Shown here piece after piece: positions 20,715-32,316 of a DNA stretch of 64,000 nucleotides; the first letter of the stretch is position 1; every line of letters starts with the position of its first letter. The position numbers and the translations under genes were made by a program. The DNA is from Trichobilharzia regenti (taxonomy: Eukaryota > Platyhelminthes > Trematoda > Strigeidida > Schistosomatidae). A model generated the notes under the pieces. The model had not been told where the DNA came from and did not search any database. It was given only the letters and a program-made list of their open reading frames with translations. The DNA lies in assembly GCA_944472135.2 (NCBI GenBank), contig OX235270.1, positions 131,855,632 to 131,919,631 of the forward strand. The letters are read 5' to 3'.

Positions 20715-21215
20715 ATTACCTTGGAGGTATAGGTAATTCTCCTGAATTATTGGTCACAACATTCATCACTGAGCATCGGATGCTGACTCTCACTGTTTCA
20801 GTCAGCTTGTATAGCTGGAGGCTTCTGGTCAAGCATCCACGTCATTTGGTATACTGTCGTGTAACGTTCGTCCGTTCGTGCACGATCCATGGCTATTTAA
20901 GCAGTCCTTCGTGCCTGTAAAAATGGCATGCATTTATACGAAATATATTTTTATTATTCAGTCATCACGCACTCTGATTCGGTCCCGAAATATAACTCGT
21001 AATTTGGATGGTCAATTCTGGTGTTTTGCTTTGCCTTTGGTCTACGCGGAACGAATACTACAGAAGTTGTGGGTATTAGGTCTTGAATTAGTATACTTCA
21101 TACTATCCGTGAACGTTGTGAGCCCTACCACGAACTTCATCTTTAGTAAATACACAGACAAATCCGGTGAGTTCGTTCCATTCTGTACTTGTTCTCGTAT
21201 TATATTCAAACTATA
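20715..21215 (+). mobile_element. Ty3/gypsy 5' LTR and leader (element 2)
   Basis: Contains the LTR order seen elsewhere in the window: GGTATAGGTAATTC, ATCGGATGCTGACTCTCACTG, CTGGAGGCTTCTGGTCA, CGGTCCCGAAATATA, TTTGGTCTACGCGGA and CCGGTGAGTTCG, followed by gag. It has an extra AT-rich block (about 20,890-20,980) compared with the 17.9-kb LTR. Confidence 0.65.
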
Positions 21216-21745
21216 TATATGTTGTCACGAGTGATCATACTCCTAAGGTCATCCATATTCGCCTGACTACTAAAACTATACAAGTCATACCATTTTGGCC
21301 AGATAATGTGGAATCATGGTTTCAGATGGCTGAGTCTGATTTCAGCGAACATGGGTTAACTGATTAACGTTCACAGTGCCTTGCACTTGTGCACGCCCTG
21401 CTGTGGGAATTCAGCAAATGCGTAACTGTGCAGATGTCGAACCCAGAGATAAATAACTTGTATGAGTTGATTAAAGCAACCCTTCTAAGGAGAAACGTTC
21501 TAGCAGATCGATAACGTCTTGATGAACTATTTCGCAACGTCGAGTTAGGTGATCAGTCGGCCGTGAGCATGCTAACAAGAATGAGGGAAGTTATTGGCCA
21601 ACGTCACTTCGATGAGGGACTTTTCAGCAGACTTTTCTCATCCAACTTGCCACAGTCAGTACAAGTTGTGCTGGTGACACTTCAGGGTGTTATTTTAGAC
21701 GACTTAGCTGTTCCCAAGCTTACTACAATTCTCAATTAAATCCCA
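21216..21745 (+). pseudogene. Gypsy gag, element 2
   Basis: Gag forms the virus-like particle that holds the RNA. The frame reads P-F-W-P-D-N-V-E-S-W-F-Q-M-A-E-S-D-F, L-L-W-E-F-S-K, Y-E-L-I-K-A-T-L-L-R-R-N, L-D-E-L-F-R-N-V-E-L-G-D-Q-S and M-R-E-V-I-G-Q-R-H-F-D-E-G. This matches the retroelement gag type with 'WF...E..F' and 'ELGDQ' landmarks. Stops after G-L-T-D and in the L-A-D block, and a final stop in the 3' part, show it is dead. No clear initiator methionine is kept, in contrast to copy 1 (M-S-D). Confidence 0.75.
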
Positions 21746-22289
21746 GTAATCCTGAAATAATTCTAACATTCTACAGTGAGTAAATTCTGAATCTGTTGTG
21801 AAATGGATTCTTTAATTTCACCGACTAGAACTCAGTACTGGTTTTCAGCATGACTGGAACTAACTCAACACTGTGTTCTTTTTGTAGGCATTTTCGGTAG
21901 CACATCAGAACATACTGGGCTTGCTTATCAGCGTTGTTCCGGCCCTCACGGGACATATTAAGTACGGGATAACAATACTTCAGAACGAAAAGATTTAATT
22001 CAGCACTCTGCTCTCTGTTTAACCACGACCAGCTTTACTTCAGAACATAGTGGGCAGATAAAAACTTCATTGAGGATAAAAGGGAATCATGGAAGAATAA
22101 GTTAGAATAAGTTTAGAGTTGTCGTAAGCTTTTTTTCTGCAGATAGAATTCTGGAAATAACTAAACGGCCACTCACTGAAATATGCAGTGATAGAGCTAT
22201 GTAACTCTCTCCGGCGGCTACTTAGGTCAAACATTTCTTTTAATTCCCCCTATTGTCGTCCGAACTCCCCTCAACGGCGAAACTCACGT

Positions 22290-25000
22290 AGTCGGTCTAA
22301 ACAACCCTGACTGGTTTTGGTATCACAATACCTATGGCCAGGAAGCGAAATGTTGCCGAAAACCTTGTAATTTCGGCAATTTCTCAAAGACTACGGGAAA
22401 CTATCCCCCGGCACACATTAGCAGTAACCATCGCCGGTGGCACTAGTCGCTTTTTTACCCGTGATGTAATCAACCAGACTCCGCACTTAGTGGACAAAGG
22501 CGTCGAAGTCAGCGTCCTTCCTGCTACAGCAGCAGATCGACAGAAAGAACCTTTTTCAAATTACAGGTTGTAGATGTAAAACCAATTACAACCTTTGGTA
22601 GGAAGTACGTCCATATGAACGTAAGTTAACGCAAACCTATTCGGTACATTTTTCTTCTTTCTGACGTCACAATGCCCACCATTGGCACAGACCTACTTAA
22701 TCATCATGCTTTACTCGTAGACGTCCACCGAAAACGCCTGATTGATAATAATACTACTCTGTCTATTAAAGGCATCACCTACATAGGCCCAAGCTTGTCA
22801 CTCGTTAGGAAGGCAACTTTTGATCCAACTTTTCGACCTATTGTTGATAAATATCCGGAATTTCGTTACCCGTCTGACGATCTACCGCGCATAACCAGAA
22901 CGACTTGACCGTAACATTATCTGGCGCGGCTATAATCTCTAAAATCGACCCGGTTAAAGCGTGTAACCAAATCCCGATGGCAACAGAAGATATCCCGAAA
23001 ACGGCTATCATTACGCCTTTCGGACTTTTTGAATTTCTATGTATGCCATTCGGTCTCCGGAATGCAGCCCAAACATTCCAACGCTTCATCGATGAAGTAT
23101 TTCGCGGTTTTGACTTTGTATACGCATACTTAGACGACTGCCTCATTGCCAGTCCAGACAAGGAAACTCACCTTAGGCACTTGGACTTGGCATTTGAAAG
23201 GTTACGCCAACATGGTGTTACCATCAACGTTAAAAAGTGCCAAATAGGCGTTGACTCACTCGACTTCCCGGGTCACACTATTGACTGCAAGGGCACTCGT
23301 CCACTGGCTACTAAGGTCGAGGCTATACTGAACTTTCCAGAGCCAGAGACGGTGAAAAGTCTCCTCACTTTTAACGGCTTGGTAAGTTATTATCGACGCT
23401 TTATTCCCAACTGCGCCTCTCTGATTCAGCCATTGACAGACCTCCTTCGAGGGAATAACAAGTCCATAGAACTTGACGCATCTGGTCGAAATGCTTTTAC
23501 GCAGGTTAAAAAAGCTGTTGCGAATGCCACACTTCTGATGTATCAGGATCCAACGGCACCGTTAAGTATCTCGGTTGATGCATCGAACACTGCAATCAGC
23601 GGAGTTCTACAACAGCTAGTTAACAAAGAGTGGCAACCACTCGCCTTTTTCTCGAGGCGCCTTCAATTAGCTGAAACCAAGTACAGCACATTCGGCAGAG
23701 AACTTCTGGCTTTGTACTGTGCTATACGTCTTTTTCAACATTCAGTAGAGGGTCGTGAATTCATAATTTTACTGATCACAAACCTCTGACATACTCTTTG
23801 AACTCAACTTCAGATAAGTATTCACCCATGAAATCATGACAACTGGATTACGTTTCACAGTTTACATCGGATGTTCACCATGTATCCGGAGCAAACAACA
23901 CTGCGAGAGATGCCTTGTCGCGCGTTTGTTCCCTCACCCAAATCGACAGCATAGAACTTGTAAAACTGGCTCGTCTTCAAAAGAAGATACCGAGCTTCAA
24001 CATGAGTTGTCGAGAACAAATCTACAATTAGCTGAGAAACCGTTAGGTATGGGAAGAGATACTATTCTACGTGACATTTCTACGGGTATCCCTAGCTCTA
24101 TCGTGCCTAAAAGTTGTCGCCGTAACGTCTTCAATACGTTGCATTGCTTATCTCACCCAGGTATTCGAACTACTGTCAAGCTCGTAACTAGTCGGTTTTG
24201 TTGGCCTGGTATTAATAAAGAAGCAATGGAACGGGCACACAAGTGCTTAGCCTGTCAAAATAGCAAGGTGATAAGGCACACCATAAGCCTTCTTGGCACC
24301 TTTCTTCTCCCTGACGCTCGTTTTGAACACGTCCATATAAATTTAGTTGGACCCCTTCTTGAATCCCATGGATATACCTATATTTTAACTTGCATCGATC
24401 GATTCACACGATGGCCGGAAGCAGTACCCATCAAGGACGTATCTGCTAAAACAGTCGCACGCGTCTTTGTAGAAATATGGATCGCTATTTTTGGATGCCC
24501 ATCTTCCATAATAACTGATCGCGGATGGCTGTGCAAAAGCGGCTTATTCTTCGCCCTAACTAAAATCATAGGTTGCGTGCGATTTCGAACAACAGCCTAC
24601 CATCCTCGAGTTAATGGTGTGGTAGAACATCTTCACCGGCGATGGAATGCTAGGATATCATATGAAAACAATGCACGTTGAGCAGATTCACTACCGTTGG
24701 TTTTCCCAGGGATAAGCCTTGAAAGCTGATGCTGGTTGTACTGATACCAAACTAGCATATGGCACAACACTACGACTGCTAGGTGATTTTCTTCCTGCCT
24801 CTAGCTTCCCACCGGTGGTAGACTACGCCTCACACGTCAGCAGGCTTACAAACGCAATGCGTTAAGTTACATCTGCTCCTTTTGAACACAGCCCGTAGAC
24901 ATCTTTGTTTACTCGTGTTGTAAATCTTCCTCACATGTATTTGTTCGTCGTGACTTTGTGCGTCGCTCTCTGGAACCCCTATACGACATAACATATAGTT
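22290..25000 (+). pseudogene. Gypsy pol, CsRn1-like: protease, RT, RNase H, integrase, all damaged
   Basis: Domains in order. A Cys/His segment near 22,316-22,375 (W-Y-H-N-T-Y-G-Q-E-A-K-C-C, then P-C-N-F) resembles the unusual gag finger of CsRn1-type elements but lacks its first Cys. The protease has V-D-K-G-V-E-V-S-V-L-P at 22,488 instead of D-T-G-A. RT begins only at T-L-S-G-A (22,911) because the first RT blocks are deleted after Y-P-E-F, but Y-L-D-D is kept (residues 75-78 of the 22,905 frame). RNase H has S-V-D-A-S and G-R-E-L-L-A-L-Y, then a frameshift near 23,775. Integrase (23,836-24,681) keeps the HHCC finger (H103, H107, C137, C140), D228 and E264, but the first catalytic Asp is Asn (H-I-N-L-V-G-P, residue 169). 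A decayed C-terminal tail runs to about 25,000. Confidence 0.85.
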
Positions 25001-26140
25001 GCGGATCGACCACTTGATATTCGATACCAAGCAGACACAAGCGATGATAAAGCTGAGTAGCAAGTGAAAGAGGCCCCTGGATATCAGGCGAGTAACGGGA
25101 GTTCCAGCCCGACAATGTCTTAACACAACTGTTTGTTGTAATTATTTCGGCGATATCGAATTGCTTTGACCAGGTTGACTGACGTTACCCGACATCCACA
25201 AATGATTAAATTGAGTGTATTTTTTAGGTCACTGAAGTTAGAAAAAATTACTATAAAAGTTAAAAGCTTTGTATTTGCGTACCCTGTTGAAAAAGATTCA
25301 TTCTCCTTTCTCATTCTCTATTCATAACAGAATTCTTCTGTAATTTTCACTGTTACACAGATTATTCATCATGTAAAGTATAGCACCAAGCAAATAATAA
25401 TTTTTTATGTTATTTATTTTAAAAACGAGTGTTTACGAGGAATGCATGCCATTTCTACGGGTACAATAAGTTTAGTTTAAAAATACGATCCTAAAGTATC
25501 ATAAATTATTACTTTTTCAAAAGTTTAAATCGTTTGATTATTGTACAAGCAATCAGAACAGGTTCTTATAAATGTTAAACTGTAAACCCTTCACAATGAA
25601 CACCGCATATTTTGGTGAGCGCTATGCCCTCACGTGATCAAAAGCTATTTCAGGAGCAGAACAACATCCTGAGAAACTGCAGAATGACATAAAGTACGAT
25701 CATGGATAAAACATCATTGAAAGTACACCTACAAGTTGTATACGACGAGTGGCTATAGAGTCCTTGGAATGTCAATATACATTTGCAGTGTTTGGTGCTA
25801 AACATATTGGTCTTATCGCGAAAACCTTGACGTTTCTGATGAAAATATAGCTTTGTTTTGGTGTTCTTCATCAAAGCAGCCAGACTTTCAGCAAGCAACG
25901 AATATGAACGAAGAGTAAGTTTTAGCTTTAATAAAGGCCTAGGTAGTTAAGATAAAACAGTATAATATTGCATGAATGAAACGATTATCGCGAGGCAGAT
26001 AAGTGCTATTTCCGTGAGGAGTGACTTCAGAAATCTGAAAGATTGGAACCCTTAAGACAAGCTGACCTGTTCGAAGTCTCACTAATTTCCGTAGGGCCCA
26101 TAGGGTGGTATTGATGTTTTGGTGTCATTTTCAACTCTGA
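25000..26140. other. No firm feature
   Basis: No 3' LTR for the gypsy element can be recognised here. Short minus frames (25,120-25,314 and 25,650-25,898) have no motif I know. Confidence 0.45.
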
Positions 26141-26144
26141 ACAT

Positions 26145-26445
26145 CTAAAGAATAAGAATTATGGAATCTGGAGTAACACTTGCTATCTGTTCAGAATATT
26201 TCCCTTGACTCAGTTTTTTATCAACAGTTTGCAGTATTCCTAGTGATTTTATAGGAAGCTTGATTTCCTCTTCATTTTCATCAACTGTCCATTCACGCAC
26301 AATAGCAAGCAGTAAATACATATACTCAAGCATTGTAAACTGAACATCACAAAATACCTGTCGATAACCTGTTGAAAATGAATCATAAGTGCAGCTTCCA
26401 TATCCTTCATAACCACAGGCAATTCATGAAGGAGCTCAGAATATC
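26145..26445 (-). other. Candidate host exon group with very short introns
   Basis: On the minus strand a frame reading S-E-L-L-H-E-L-P-V-V-M-K-D-M-E-A (26,440-26,369) ends in CAACAG followed by GT. A 29-base GT...AG interval (26,368-26,340) restores a frame reading M-L-E-Y-M-Y-L-L-L-A-I-V-R-E-W-T. A second GT...AG interval of 35 bases (26,179-26,145, with a pyrimidine-rich 3' end) could follow, leaving a short tail before a stop. Schistosome genes are known to contain introns of about 30 bases. The protein family is not recognised, and this could equally be an old pseudogene. Confidence 0.3.
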
Positions 26446-27230
26446 TTAGTTATATGAAAGTGAATGATTATTACAACTGGCCTAACTCACGTAACAAGTG
26501 TACTAGTGGTAGGATGCAGCAGCTGTTAGTTACTATTTGACAGAAAGGTGATACTAACACCAAACACTGTTACATTTCAGAAGGACCATCTATAATATTA
26601 TTCTTGTCCCAGTGCACACAGATATCAAAAAAGTTGATGCCATTTACTGCACTGAGCAGTTACAGTCTTCCAAAATTCCATGTGACAATGTCACTTCAAC
26701 CGGTAACACATCTTCGGCTGAGCAAATTTAACCATGAACTTCATCAAAATGAATATAATCATCGCGAAATTCAGCCGCTCATCTTATGCACTGTATGATT
26801 TCTTCGATGTATCAAAGAAGATTTCCACCATCACGGATGAAAAAAGAATGTTTAATCTCCTCAGAACATGCATATAACTTATGTCTATGGGCTTATTCTC
26901 TTTAAATTAACTGATTCTCATAGATTAACTAATATGACAACAATCACTGCCCGCAGTCGATTTACGACCAGAATATCAAAACCATCTCGCGAATAACAAA
27001 GCTTTAAGGCTCCTAAACGAACCTGATTGTAATTTCTGTGCATAAGTTTTTTGAATGCATGCATTTCTTCGCAGTAATTCGTCCAGGACATCAAGACAAT
27101 ATTACGCATTAATACGAACATGATAGAATATAACGTTGATTTTTTCGGCCACAGAAGCCTAAAAGTTGTCAAATAAACTCCACTTAACAAGAATAAATGC
27201 TTATTACGGATATACAGGTATCGGTCTCGG
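26446..27230. other. No firm feature
   Basis: A 105-codon minus frame (26,918-27,235) and a 64-codon plus frame (26,604-26,798) show no recognisable motif. They are not supported as genes. Confidence 0.4.
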
Positions 27231-28280
27231 CTCATAAACCGTTAATGCCCAGCTCTCGCTACGCTCGGGCCCACGCTGTTCCTTTGAGTTTCAGAAACGC
27301 TTAGTAATAACGGACGCAAAAACCAAAACACCGATCTGCTGCTTGTTATTTCTTTATTGTTACACCAACATATAAAAGGAATAAACGAACTAAGGTCTGT
27401 AAAAAAATATTACAATAATAAATCATTGTTACTTCTGACGATGTTTCACTCTTCTTTCTGAACAGCGACCGATGAGACGATGACTGTCGTATTGATGCCT
27501 CCGCGAAAATTGGGGAAGTTGATTTTGAGCAAACAACCAAGAATTGATCGTTCAATCTTCAACTCCATTGACACTCCCCGGCAAAAAAGGGATCCAACCC
27601 TTTTTTCCTTCACGACCAATGCACGTTGACTTGGATGCCATTGCGAGAACCTGGGTCACACGGACAGAGCTGAAATGGAAAACAAACAGAAAAGCCAACA
27701 CACCACAAGCATACCCACAGCACAATCTCACACATCGATGACGACCTGCGCCTCCAGACAGAGACCTCCTCTTGACATCTTGCAACACAATCGCCACTTG
27801 CTAGAATGACTCTTGCAGAATGCAAAGTGACCATGCCAGCACCTCACGATACTCTACGCACATCCTCTTATCTACTCACCACCAATTACCACTGAAATCG
27901 CTTGTCACTCATTCTGCCTCAGTTCTAGTAGCGGTGACGCATGCGAGCCTCAGTCGTTTACACTCTTTCTCCCCGGCGTGTCGGACCGCAGCTAACAATT
28001 ATCTCCGTGTGCATTTCATTCTCAGCAATAGCCTAGCCTCCCCGGCGTATACGACCCATCTGCTGTACTTAACATCAATCAATTCATTCACGGATGTAGA
28101 AGAGTGGTCACAACATCAGAAGTAATCACGACGAAAATTTTAACAAAATTATGCAATAAAAACAAGGTACGAAAACAACGAGTAAACACAATGAATTCAA
28201 ATAACACCAATTGATATGACACACCACACGTATATACAAACAGTACACACAAACTCGCATTTCATGTCTTGATGGAATAA
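27231..28280 (-). repeat. LTR-like long direct repeat of the gag-only element (unit 1, 3' side)
   Basis: Starts at CTCATAAACCGTTAATGCCC and matches 30,836-31,880 over its whole length, with scattered differences and small indels. The same block recurs, whole or broken, at 35,333, 39,000, 45,845, 49,512 and 56,358. The inner (right) limit cannot be fixed because homology continues into the repeat-rich tail. The minus orientation is taken from the gag gene. Confidence 0.7.
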
Positions 28281-28730
28281 CCTTGAAGAATTGCAGGACT
28301 TACACCAGTACGCCTACAACCCTTCACAGGTTGACGATTGTAAGTTGTGGAATGTCCGGACACAAACAAGATTAACCAACAATTACATCAATTGGAACTC
28401 ACACAACTATTTAACACAAACATATGTACAATCAACACATCAAATGTTGTGGATTCCGGCACGACAAACTACCCTTGAAGAACTGTAGGACTTACAGCAG
28501 TACGCCTACATTCCTTCTCAGGTTGATGATCCAAGTGGAAGTCGTCCGGACACAAACAGAATTACCAACAGCTAGATGACAGATGATATCAATTCAGTAT
28601 ATACAATATGAACATATGTACAAGATCATACACCAAGCACATTGGACTGCTCATTGATGCGCTACCCTTTGAAGAATTGTAGGACTTACAGCAGTACGCC
28701 TACAACCCTTCTCAGGTTGACGCCCTAGGT
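28280..28730. repeat. Three diverged tandem repeats downstream of gag
   Basis: The motif TTGAAGAA[TC]TG[CT]AGGACTTA followed by CA[CG]CAGTACGCCTACA occurs at about 28,283, 28,466 and 28,669, a spacing of roughly 185-200 bases. Each is followed by a GGTTGA[CT]GAT/GCC block and CGGACACAAACA or a variant. The set recurs in every copy (about 31,875, 42,387 and 52,899). It lies between the gag stop and the LTR, where a 3' untranslated region is expected. Confidence 0.8.
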
Positions 28731-30773
28731 TGGAAAATCGTCGCAGAGTTCATTTGCTAACTTCCTTCTATCAGCTATATCCTCAAATCTGAACGGCAAC
28801 ACGCCCATGTCATTGTATCGTAGAATATAGATGACCAACAAACACACGACATATCTCATCAACCAAGTATAGAAACAGAGTAATTTACACCAAAGATAAT
28901 AACATTCAAATAGTAACTTGAAACTAGAAATGCCTTTATTCGTGCAAGTCAATTTAACAATAACTCTCTCCTTTACACTTGGCTTATCCACACTAAACTG
29001 ACCATTGATATTCGTCCTTTCAAACGAACTGATACTACCATAGTCATTGCACAAGATACTTGAGTTGATGGGTGTCTGTTTCATTGTGGATGACAGCACC
29101 AACGATGACTGAGTGACACAAGGTGATGAACTTAGTGGTGGATCAGAAGCTGTTCTTTTTCGGCTCTCAGATAGTTGTCCAACTGCAAGATTACCACCAC
29201 TGCTGTCTTTCACTACTAGTTCGGGTTTAGCACTATCATCTGATGATAGGTGGGCTACACGCTGATCAATTACACTGACTGTCTCACAAGTATGCACACC
29301 TTCTGGAACTGCATCTGCGTTCAATTCTACTTCACGTTGTAGTTGTACAGAACCTTTATTTAACTTAGCAGTAGTAGGCATATCCCTCATCTCATAATGA
29401 TCAACCAAAGACAACTGTGAAGTATCATGATCATTATCACGAATATTCACTTTACCGTCAACTTCATCATTTTCAAACTCTTTAATAACAGAAGTAGACA
29501 ATTTTGGTTCCTCCTCGCAAATCATAAAAGGTTTTATAACTTCACTCTGACTAGTAATACCTTGTAAACTTGTGGAGTCAGAACTGCACTCTGAAGCAGT
29601 AACTCTATTCTGTGACACTCTATTCAACAACGGCTTACCAGTTGCAACTACAGACTTCTTCACCGCACCGTTATCGTCACACAATTCGGAGTCAGACCTG
29701 GAGTTTACATTTAGCTTATCACTGAACTTGCTCACTGGTTCACAGTTCACTTCTGTATGCACCTCTTGCACACGTGTAAAACACAACCGTGTTTGTCTTG
29801 CATCTTGTAACTTATCTGTTGAGGATGTACTACGAAACCTGTTACACTCACTAGGTCTATATGCATTACTAGACATCATGGAGCTTTCTCGATATCCACC
29901 TCTCTGAGGCCTACTCGTCATCAATGATTGCATTTTGATCTCAGACTGCTCTATTCTAGGGGTGAGATGTAATAGACTGGCGAACTTGCTCATAGATTGA
30001 TTGACACTAGTATTTACCAGTTTCAGGATATCATCAAACTTTGGCTCGATACCCTCATCCTCCATACGGGAGCTTATCTTCACCCACTTCCTTTGCAGTC
30101 GAGTAGGTAGACGTCTTGCTATTACTTCTAGTATAAAACTCGAGTTGAGGTCACTCATGCGATTCATCGAAATCATTCCATTCTTGTAAATTAGCAAATT
30201 ATCCAAAAACTCAGTGAGTGCCTGGGAGTCATCCTGTAATTGACCACCATTACCCTTAACAGCCTCGAATAATTTCCCTGCAATCATCGAAGGTCTTCCA
30301 AACCTTTGACGTAATATGCTCATAGCCTCATCGTAGCCCTCTTTTGGCTTCATAAACTTACAACACTGTATAGCTCTTGCAGCATCTCCAGTGCAATATC
30401 TCATCAAATACATTAACTTCAATTCATCATTTAATAAAAAACCACTCAACATGATCTCAAACTCCTTTACAAATTGTAAATAATCAGCCGGGTTTCCATC
30501 AAAACACCGTGGTTCAAATTTAGGGAGTTTGATGTTCCTATTATCCCTGAACGGCGAAACAGTAACATCAACCATGTCATGCTTAACATCAGACACATCG
30601 TTACAATTAACAGACAAGTCACCATGACTTACTTTCCTGTTTGCATCCAAGACACTCTGTCCCTTCTTTGACCCAGGCATTGTTGAACTTGACCCAATTC
30701 CAAAAAGTTCCAGATATTGCTTGTTCAAAGAGGACTTGACCGGCACCAGGAAAAATGAACGGCGACTATCCAA
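28725..30773 (-). CDS. Gag-like protein of a pol-less LTR element (BEL/Pao-type gag), intact
   Basis: 682 codons without interruption. Residues about 82-235 match the BEL/Pao-associated gag domain type (DUF1759-like): L-P-K-F-E-P-R-C-F-D-G-N-P, Y-L-M-R-Y-C-T-G-D-A-A-R-A-I, Y-D-E-A-M-S-I-L-R-Q-R-F-G-R-P and I-A-R-R-L-P-T-R-L. A long S/N/D-rich middle has no zinc knuckle and no aspartic protease D-[TS]-G motif that I can see. Residues about 618-652 are strongly hydrophobic (F-K-L-L-F-E-C-Y-Y-L-W-C-K-L-L-C-F-Y-T-W and more), followed by a charged tail ending D-D-F-P-T. The start could also be the later M-P-G-S-K-K, the only one conserved in the other copies. LTR-like repeats flank it and no pol is present, so any mobility would depend on enzymes supplied elsewhere. 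Confidence 0.75.
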   Translation of the reverse strand: MDSRRSFFLVPVKSSLNKQYLELFGIGSSSTMPGSKKGQSVLDANRKVSHGDLSVNCNDVSDVKHDMVDVTVSPFRDNRNIKLPKFEPRCFDGNPADYLQFVKEFEIMLSGFLLNDELKLMYLMRYCTGDAARAIQCCKFMKPKEGYDEAMSILRQRFGRPSMIAGKLFEAVKGNGGQLQDDSQALTEFLDNLLIYKNGMISMNRMSDLNSSFILEVIARRLPTRLQRKWVKISSRMEDEGIEPKFDDILKLVNTSVNQSMSKFASLLHLTPRIEQSEIKMQSLMTSRPQRGGYRESSMMSSNAYRPSECNRFRSTSSTDKLQDARQTRLCFTRVQEVHTEVNCEPVSKFSDKLNVNSRSDSELCDDNGAVKKSVVATGKPLLNRVSQNRVTASECSSDSTSLQGITSQSEVIKPFMICEEEPKLSTSVIKEFENDEVDGKVNIRDNDHDTSQLSLVDHYEMRDMPTTAKLNKGSVQLQREVELNADAVPEGVHTCETVSVIDQRVAHLSSDDSAKPELVVKDSSGGNLAVGQLSESRKRTASDPPLSSSPCVTQSSLVLSSTMKQTPINSSILCNDYGSISSFERTNINGQFSVDKPSVKERVIVKLTCTNKGISSFKLLFECYYLWCKLLCFYTWLMRYVVCLLVIYILRYNDMGVLPFRFEDIADRRKLANELCDDFPT

Positions 30774-30835
30774 ACTTTCACCAACTGTTTGAATCCGCCA
30801 GATCTGTTTCTATCGTCAGAAACTGTCAGTCTCGT

Positions 30836-31880
30836 CTCATAAACCGTTAATGCCCAGCTCTCGCTACGCTCGGGCCCACGCTGTTCCTTTGAGTTTCAGA
30901 AACGCTTAGTTATAACGGACGCAAAAACCAAAACACCGATCTGCTGCTTGTTATTTCTTTATTGTTACACCAACATATAAAAGGAATAAACGAACTAAGG
31001 TCTGTAAACAAATATTACAATAATAAATCATTGTTACTTCTGACGATGTTTCACTCTTCTTTCTGAACAGCGACCGATGAGACGATGACTGTCGTATTGA
31101 TGCCTCCGCGAAAATTGGGGAAGTTGATTTTGAGCAAACAACCAAGAATTGATCGTTCAATCTTCAACTCCATTGACACTCCCCGGCAAAAAAGGGATCC
31201 AACCCTTTTTTCCTTCACGACCAATGCACGTTGACTTGGATGCCATTGCGAGAACCTGGGTCACACGGACAGAGCTGAAATGGAAAACAAACAGAAAAGC
31301 CAACACACCACAAGCATACCCACAGCACAATCTCACACATCGCTGACGACCTGCGCCTCCAGATAGAGACCTCCTCTTGACATCTTGCAACACAATCGCC
31401 ACTTGCTAGAATGACTCTTGCAGAATGCAAAGTGACCATGCAGCACCTCACGATACTCTACGCACATCCTCTTATCTACTCACTACCAATTACCACTGAA
31501 ATCGCTTGTCACTCATTCTGCCTCAGTTCTAGTAGCGGTGACGCATGCGAGCCTCAGTCGTTTACACTCTTTCTCCCCGGCGTGTCGGACCGCAGCTAAC
31601 AATTATCTCCGTGTGCATTTCATTCTCAGCAATAGCCTAGCCTCCCCGGCGTATACGACCCATCTGCTGTCTTAACATCAATCAATTCATTCATGGATGT
31701 AGAAGACTCGAAACAACTTCAGAAATAATCACGACGAAAATTACGCAATAACAACAAGACACGAAAACAACAAGTAAACACAATGAATCCAAAATACACC
31801 AATTGATATGACACACCACACGTATATACAAATAGTACAAACAACCTCGCCGATCATGTCTTGATGGAATTCCTTTGAAG
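30836..31880 (-). repeat. LTR-like repeat shared by unit 1 and unit 2
   Basis: A complete copy of the 27,231 repeat. It sits upstream of the unit 1 gag and downstream of the unit 2 gag, so the two element units share it (LTR-gag-LTR-gag-LTR). Unlike the copies at 39.0 and 49.5 kb it has no RTE-like insertion: the target reads GCACGTTGACTTGGATGCC at about 31,226. Confidence 0.75.
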
Positions 31881-32316
31881 AATTGCAGGACTTACACCAG
31901 TACGCCTACAACCCTTCACAGGTTGACGATTGTAAGTTGTGGAATGTCCAGACACAAACAAGATTAACCAACAATTACATCAATTGGAACTCACACAACT
32001 ATTTAACACAAACATATGTACAATCACCACATCAAATGTTGTGGATTCCGGCATGACAAACTACCCTTGAAGAACTGTAGGACTTACAGCAGTACGCCTA
32101 CATTCCTTCTCAGGTTGATGATCCAAGTGGAAGTCGTCCGGACACAAACAGAATTACCAACAGCTAGATGACAGATGATATCAATTCAGTATATACAATA
32201 TGAACATATGTACAAGATCATACACCAAGCACATTGGGCTGCTCATTGATGCGCTACCCTTTGAAGAATTGTAGGACTTACAGCAGTACGCCTACAACCC
32301 TTCTCAGGTTGACGCT

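Noticed and set aside
25120..25898. Short minus frames after the gypsy element as env or a host gene
   Set aside because: No hydrophobic, signal or family motif supports them.
27544..28125. Several small plus-strand frames in the LTR-like repeats as genes
   Set aside because: They recur only because the LTR recurs, are opposite to gag, and show no motif.
28280..28730. Repeats as a CRISPR array
   Set aside because: Spacing of about 190 bases, diverged repeats and eukaryotic transposon context do not fit a CRISPR array.
29572..30189. Plus-strand frames opposite gag
   Set aside because: They are shadows of the gag gene, and the same shadows recur in each copy.
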